From: Acanthaster planci
Taxonomy: Eukaryota > Echinodermata > Asteroidea > Valvatida > Acanthasteridae
NCBI RefSeq assembly: GCF_001949145.1
Contig: NW_019091416.1
Coordinates: 1,245,038-1,258,419, forward strand
Direction of reading: 5' to 3'
DNA length: 13,382 nt
The translations under genes were made by a program, and so were the position numbers. Positions within the stretch are counted from its first letter, which is position 1, and each line of letters starts with the position of its first letter. This document shows, piece by piece, positions 8,831 through 13,382 of the stretch. Under the pieces are notes generated by a model that was not told where the DNA came from, made no database searches, and worked only from the letters and a program-made list of their open reading frames with translations.

Positions 8831-9274
8831 CGTAGTTTAGTTACACTCGTATACAATTTCGCCTCTCTATAACTTTGTGTGTTGTATTATGTCAAGCTAA
8901 ATCTTCTTCAAACCCACATTAAACTTTGATGAAGAGAGTGAGAGCAATAAGCCAACAATACAGTTTGACTGTCACCCAAACCCCGTTTCACGTCCACCTT
9001 TTAATAAATTGTCGACCCCAAATATCACATCCCGTAGACACTAATAAAGTCCATGCTACCATCGACTTGATATTTAGGGAACGCAACAAAGTCAATATTT
9101 TCAATTCGATCGTTTGATGTGCTATCGCAAGTAAACTTTTGTAAACATTAAAGTACAATGATCTTACCAAAACATTTCAAAACAACAAAAATACTTCTGT
9201 AGCTTACACAATTGTAAAGTGGTCATCTGAACATTTTGCCCAAAACGCCCCTGTGATAACTTTGCTCAAATGCT

Positions 9275-9292
9275 CCCCCCCCCAAAAAAAAA
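9275..9292. repeat. C9A9 junction tract
   Basis: Nine C followed directly by nine A. A near twin (C9A7) lies at 11166..11181, just outside the transposon's right target duplication. Confidence 0.7.
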
Positions 9293-9401
9293 TGCATTGA
9301 GATTCTTAAATTGTTAAGAATAACTCTGTTTGCATTTGGAAAAACACACATTGAGTTCGCCCATACTTGTTAAGGGCAGCGGCGTAAATTTCTGCCAAAA
9401 A

Positions 9402-9498
9402 TTGGGGGCGGGGGGGAGGTGACGAGGATTTGTTGTGGGGGGAGGGGGGTGACTTGCCCGGCCATGGGACTTTGAAAAGCGGGGCGGGGGTGGGGGTG
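9402..9498 (+). repeat. G-rich strand-asymmetric tract
   Basis: There are repeated G runs of five to seven: ATTGGGGGCGGGGGGGAGG, TGGGGGGAGGGGGGTGAC and GCGGGGCGGGGGTGGGGG. Several could combine into G-quadruplexes on the plus strand. The minus strand gives proline-rich chance frames. The upstream words GGCAGCGGCGTAAATTTCTGCC suggest a degenerate interspersed repeat. Confidence 0.6.
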
Positions 9499-9793
9499 AC
9501 ATCATATGACAATATAGGCCATTACCGAATCTTACATCAGAACGGCATGTACACTGCTTTGTTTATTGTTCTCCTTTTTGAGTGATATTTTCGTCGTTAG
9601 GAAGTCCGACAAATTCTTCTTTTTGCTCACTCGCCCCCAGCTAAAAAGTGGACAATACGGATATACCCGCTCCCCGGATTAAAGCCCATAGTTACGGTGT
9701 TATGAGGTTATGGGGACTACACATGTAATGAAATGTAGAAGCTTTGGGACCAAAACGGGCAATTTGTTTGTCTCTGTATCAAACTTGGTTCCG

Positions 9794-11156
9794 TACGGCA
9801 GCGTTTAAGGGCCACTTGCAAAAATAATGTTTTGGAGTTACTATCTCGCCGCGCCCCGGCGAGTTATACGATCTTGCCGCGGCGTATATCCCGCTGGGGC
9901 GAATATTTCAATAGTTTTATGACTCCTAATCACTGTGTTGTCGTTCTCAGATGTATCATAAGGGTGGAGTGCATTGGGATACTGGGTTTCAGATTGTTTA
10001 ATTCAGCAAAGCTTGATATCCACCACAAAATAACGGCATAAGAAAATAATTTCATTTTTGGTGTGAATTCATGTACCCGGAAGTAGGGTGCACTACTTTG
10101 AATCCCTGGTAGACTGCTGTAGAAAGGATTACATTGCCTTTTCATTAAGACCAAAATAATCATATTTATGTTTAAGCCACCCAAAAAATGAATTAAAGGA
10201 AAACAGCCAAAGAAATAAAAATTGAAATGATACAGTATGAAAATTTTCTTGAAAAAAAAGAAATGTTACTCCCGTTCCCCTGCCGAAAAAATCCAGGCGA
10301 CACCCATGGAAATGTTTATCCAATGTGTGTTGCCGTTCAGACCAATCCAGATGTTGATACCGTTGCTGTGATTTTGGAGATTTCAACAGGTAAAAAGGAA
10401 AACTGAAAAGAAGGTGAAAAGGGAGACTATTCAAAAGTTTTCAGCAAGCGATTGCAACCCCCAGACACAAACCGCCCATAGAGTGCAGGGTGCTGGGTCG
10501 AATGCTTTAATATTTCAAGTTCATTTAACATTTGAACACAGGTCGACACTTCCTGGTGCGCATGATGTGTGCCCTGAAAATACTAAGTAACTTCAAAATA
10601 CTTTTAGCGTTCAAAGCTGTGAGGTATTTTGTGCGTTGCATTTGTAAAAGGTCTGTTGTTCTTCTTCATGTCAGTACTATAAATTAATAAATTTTAATTA
10701 TTGAAGTTTAAATGTAACTTTGAAGTCCGCTTGTTTCTGATTGGTACTTGGAAAAATGTAGTAAGGAATTAAAACCAGTCTACTGCACATTTGAATGGAA
10801 ATTCACACCCCAAAGTGAGATTTCTTTTCTTCCGTTCGTGTTGGAAACCAAGCTTTGTTGGAATGTAACATCTCCTTTTGTACCAAGCATTCTAAAACCA
10901 AACGTAATTATTGCATATCACCATGAGGATACCTTTATTTTCAAACCACACGGCAAGCTTAATAGGACTTATGAAACTTTTGAAATGTCCGCCAGCTGCA
11001 GTGGAATATCAATTTTATGCAGCAGCAAGATCGTATGACTCGCCACGGCGAGATAGACATTCAACGATGTAATCATCGCGCTGTACATGTACGTCGCCGC
11101 GACGAGATAGTAAGTGGAAAGAAAAATTTTGCAAGTGGCCCTTATACGCTTCCGTA
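9794..11156. mobile_element. Non-autonomous DNA transposon with TIRs, 1.36 kb
   Basis: The left end TACGGCAGCGTTTAAGGG continues GCCACTTGCAAAA. The complement of the right end reads TACGGAAGCGTATAAGGG, then GCCACTTGCAAAA: about 31 bp with only two mismatches. Both ends then share TTACTATCTCG about 45 bp in. GTTCCG flanks the element directly on both sides (9788..9793 and 11157..11162), a perfect 6-bp target duplication. Sub-terminal palindromes include CTCGCCG-CGCCC-CGGCGAG (9845..9863) and CTCGCC-AC-GGCGAG (11039..11052). About 45 bp around them (CTATCTCGCCG...GGCGAG-TATACGATCTTGC) is shared in inverted orientation. The 1.1 kb interior has no transposase. A plus-strand frame at 10748..11038 has no recognised motif. 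Confidence 0.82.
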
Positions 11157-11289
11157 GTTCCGAATCCCCCCCCCAAAAAAAGAAAATTGTCTCGTTAACA
11201 CAGTGAAGATCTCGGCACACATTTACGTCACCTACTTAGTGTGGAGATTCCTTTCTTTTCTATAGTAAAAAATAGTGGTGAAAATAGTC

Positions 11290-11525
11290 AATTTCCTTGT
11301 GCTATGAATACTCCGTTATGCTGGATTTTCGTTGGACAGGTGGTTTCCATGCACGTTTCTCTTCCTTTGCTATGATATTCTAGCCACCAAATACCTCTAA
11401 AACTATTTTCCACCTTGTGTGGACGTGCTGGGACCACATGTACAGTGGTTTGCACAATCTATAGGCCTAATTTTGTGGACTTTTTTCTTCATGACTGTGT
11501 CCACACTCTTACGCCAGGTTGGCGC
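11290..11525 (+). repeat. Diverged interspersed repeat, copy 2
   Basis: Same-orientation partner of 6640..6890. The best-preserved core is TTGTGTGGACGTGCTGGGACC (from 11413), and later GTCCACACT (from 11499). It has no coding frame, which argues the family is non-coding. Confidence 0.5.
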
Positions 11526-11795
11526 ACAAACATAGACCTGATATTCATTATTTTTGTTATTTTGTTTTTCATTATCAATTAGATGAAACTATACTTTTTT
11601 TACTTTTTGTACAAGATATTCCTCTAACCACCAATTACAATTACCAAAGCACCAAAACAATCAATGAAATCGGGCAGCGTTTTTTCTAGGTTCAAGCACA
11701 ACTCGGTTCGTTGTTCATGAGTCGGGCACTGAAGTGTCGATCAGCATGCAACATAGAGGCGTCCATGTACGACGGTTATTCAAGGGTTCATGTTT

Positions 11796-11823
11796 AAATT
11801 TCTAGGCTAAAATTTCTAGGCTA
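11796..11823. repeat. Two-copy 14-bp tandem repeat
   Basis: AAATTTCTAGGCTA occurs twice without a gap (11796..11809 and 11810..11823). It looks like a recent replication-slippage duplication. Confidence 0.8.
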
Positions 11824-12849
11824 CAACCCTTCCCATTAAAAAAAAAGAACATGTCTCTGTGTCATGGAAAATTGTTAATGCTAATTGTACAAAACCCGTC
11901 CATAGTCTCTGGCTTTGTCGGCCATCTCGCTATTTTGGTATATTTTGGTTTATACTACATGTATTTCGTGTATAGCAATCCACTGCCAAATGATCACAAA
12001 GAATTTGGTCGAAAGCCATCTACATATTTTTACCAATTTTGTGGCAATTCCTACTTCCAGGACCCTGTTCCTATGTATGTGTCTCCAACTGCAGAAACGT
12101 GTGAAAACTGAACATTTACTGGTAATTTCCTCCCTAAAATCTCTTCACTTTTGTAAAAGGAAGACTTCCCTTGGCTGAAAAGGTAAGGTTTGGGCCGGTA
12201 CACAACTTCTTAGAATTTTTGAGTTGAGTTAACAAAATATAGGGGTGTTTAACCCTAACTCCTAGAGTGTATCATATTGCAATCATGAGACCGATTGCAC
12301 CCGCTAAATCGCGTGACCTATAGTGGGTTTTAACCCCATAGCAATGTGCGTTTTGAGTGTTGCTTACAAATAATACAGCCAAGTTACGGTATACTACCCA
12401 GCACCCAGTAGACTGAGTTCGGTACCTAAATACCTGTTTTATTTTGGGTAACACTTTGCTTTTGGTGTACGCCGTGTTTGTTGACATTTGATACTCACCA
12501 TAGGTCGCGTGACTGACTTAGCAGGTGCAACCGGTCTATTACAGGATTGAGAACTGTTAGGGTCAAGTGAGGACGACAGCCTGAGCAATTTTGTGAGGGG
12601 GAATCTGTAATAACTCTGGACTGGTTGATGTTGAATGAAATACTCCTCGTTTTGTAGCAAATTTCGTTCTCTTTGAGGAAATATCAAACCTTTCAAATAA
12701 AAAAGAGTTTTCAAAATGGTGAATTAATGCATAACCTACCCGAAGATTGGTGAATAACCTGTGAAAGACTTAACTTCCACAACGATCATCAGAGCACGCA
12801 AATTGCACCCACCAATTTATTTTTGCCAGCGCTGGTTTGCGCAAAGGTG

Positions 12850-12882
12850 AAAAATTTTGTATGGTCCCTATACGCTTCTGTA
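12850..12882 (-). mobile_element. Transposon-end remnant abutting the IDO exon 1 donor
   Basis: On the minus strand TACAGAAGCGTATAGGGACC continues ATACAAAATTTTT. It matches the right-end repeat of the 9794..11156 element (TACGGAAGCGTATAAGGGCC continuing ACTTGCAAAATTTTT), with the same order and only small differences. The end lies at 12882, while the intron starts at 12887, so GTAAG is host sequence and the T and AC that follow belong to the element. No partner end flanked by CTTACC was found in the window. Confidence 0.65.
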
Positions 12883-12887
12883 CTTAC

Positions 12888-12998
12888 CAAGGGATTCTCT
12901 CTCATGAAGCCTAGTGTGGGAGACACACTGTAATCTTGCAGTCGAGGAATCGAACCTTGTAAATTCAGATTCAAGAAGTCCTTGTTTGGAGCAGCCAT
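12888..12998 (-). CDS. IDO: Indoleamine 2,3-dioxygenase, coding exon 1 (start codon)
   Basis: First coding exon, 37 codons, of a heme dioxygenase that opens the indole ring of L-tryptophan to N-formylkynurenine, the first step of the kynurenine pathway in the cytosol. The ATG (12998..12996) follows GATC and is followed by G, a fair start context. The segment reads MAAPNKDFLN at the start and carries IPRLQDYSVSPTLGF, which matches the 'x-L-x-x-Y-x-V-S-P-x-x-G-F' opening seen in invertebrate IDO-family proteins. It ends NPL followed by a donor reading GTAAGTAC, phase 0. Exon 2 begins HKLPEYFDPW, which continues the family sequence directly. No signal peptide is seen, as expected. The donor is unusual: from its sixth base the intron is transposon-like sequence (12850..12882). 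The family call rests on recognised motifs from three exons together. Orthology with a particular IDO copy cannot be decided. Confidence 0.88.
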
Positions 12999-13382
12999 GA
13001 TCCAAGATACCTTTGCCAGAAGTATGAGGTTCGTCCTTTGCCAAGGATGAATATAAACGTTCGTGCGTTCTGCCTACACCTTTTTGGCCTTGGACTTATG
13101 TTGGTTCAATGATCAATTATAGGCGACGTCACCGCTGTTTCCGTGTTAACGGGGAACACCGGTTGTGCGCATGCGTCATTTTTTGACGAGTACAGGCAAG
13201 TTGCATAATTCATGAATCTTGACCCATTTTGTTAACACTGCCTAAAAGTCATGATAATACTGAATATTCACGATTTTGATGAAAGTTTTCGACCACTCTG
13301 ACACGTTTACACGTTTTACTGACAAGTGCAACAGCAGAAGCGAACTGAAATGGATTTCTTAAGCGCGAAATTTAAAGCTAGA
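12999..13382 (-). promoter_or_regulatory. Upstream region of the IDO gene
   Basis: This stretch is upstream of the IDO start codon on the minus strand and has no recognisable coding sequence. Plausible sites by eye are a CRE-like CGACGTCA (13124..13131), an NRF1-like TGCGCATGCGT running into a TCA half-CRE (13166..13178), a second TGACG (13184..13188), and an IRF-like GAACTGAAA (13342..13350). On the minus strand TTTATAT (13057..13051) is only a weak TATA candidate, so the promoter may be TATA-less. The transcription start is not determined. All site calls are short-word matches and should be read as candidates. Confidence 0.45.

Larger units (their letters stand above)
7615..12887 (-). other. 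IDO intron 1 (5.3 kb)
   Basis: This interval lies between the exon 1 donor (GTAAGTAC) and the exon 2 acceptor (ACCAG). It holds a transposon end at its first bases, a complete 1.36 kb non-autonomous element (9794..11156), a diverged interspersed repeat (about 11290..11525), a G-rich tract (9402..9498) and a promoter-like, GC-rich block on the opposite strand (8095..8830). Open frames such as 11851..12111 (plus strand, 86 codons) have no motif I recognise. The rest, including about 11830-12850 and 8880-9270, shows no structure I can name. Confidence 0.85.

Noticed and set aside
9306-9512. Proline-rich minus-strand frames
   Set aside because: They are simply the complement of a G-rich tract.
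11851-12111. 86-codon plus-strand frame with a possible membrane segment
   Set aside because: AT-rich, tyrosine- and phenylalanine-heavy translation with no recognised motif, no promoter and no splice context. Likely chance.
12250-12340. TTAACCCTAACT and GGGTTTTAACCCC, telomere-like words
   Set aside because: Only one or two units, no array.
12930-12965. GGTTCGATTCC, a perfect tRNA B-box word (minus strand)
   Set aside because: It lies in the coding part of IDO exon 1, with no A-box or cloverleaf around it.
5297-12998. Tryptophan 2,3-dioxygenase (TDO) as an alternative to IDO
   Set aside because: The small-domain motifs and exon pattern match IDO; TDO has a different N-terminus and no comparable 'DYSVSP' or 'TYVW' segments that I know.
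1-13382. CRISPR arrays, bacterial operons or prophage
   Set aside because: No regular spaced repeats, no ribosome-binding pattern and clear spliceosomal exons show the DNA is eukaryotic.

Overview
The window looks like nuclear DNA of a marine invertebrate. It is AT-rich and gene-sparse, with short exons and long introns full of degenerate repeats. The palindrome TAGGCCTA recurs (near 4029, 7391 and 11461). From general impression, not a measurement, that word is common in echinoderm, hemichordate and similar genomes, so the clade is only a guess. Nothing suggests bacterial, organellar or phage DNA.

The main gene is on the minus strand: the 5' part of an indoleamine 2,3-dioxygenase (IDO) gene. 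Three coding exons are recognisable: exon 1 (12998..12888, with the start codon), exon 2 (7614..7519) and exon 3 (5416..5297). Each is bounded by GT/AG sites, all junctions are phase 0, and together they give 109 codons of the N-terminal small domain. The heme-ligand region must be encoded beyond base 1. Intron 1 is 5.3 kb and intron 2 is 2.1 kb. Intron 3 runs more than 5.2 kb, off the left edge. Bases 12999-13382 hold the upstream region, with CRE-, NRF1- and IRF-like words.

Two other things stand out. At 67..823, minus strand and inside IDO intron 3, is an intronless gene remnant. It encodes a WW-like segment followed by an acidic stretch and a PC4 (SUB1/p15) single-strand-DNA-binding domain. 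It is broken by one frameshift and one in-frame stop, but keeps a TATA box about 105 bp upstream of its ATG. In intron 1, 9794..11156 is a 1.36 kb non-autonomous DNA transposon with terminal inverted repeats (TACGG-AGCGT type), palindromic sub-repeats and a 6-bp target duplication. Related ends lie at 4776 and at 12850..12882. The latter stops 5 bases inside IDO intron 1, so it abuts the exon 1 splice donor.

The rest is repeat-derived or anonymous: a four-unit repeat carrying ETS and nuclear-receptor words (1493..1645), an LTR- or promoter-like stretch (2279..2960), a cluster of inverted 14-bp words (6429..6569), a pair of diverged repeats (about 6640 and 11290), a promoter-like and GC-rich block on the plus strand within IDO intron 1 (8095..8830), and a G-rich strand-asymmetric tract (9402..9498). 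Most other open frames look like chance.
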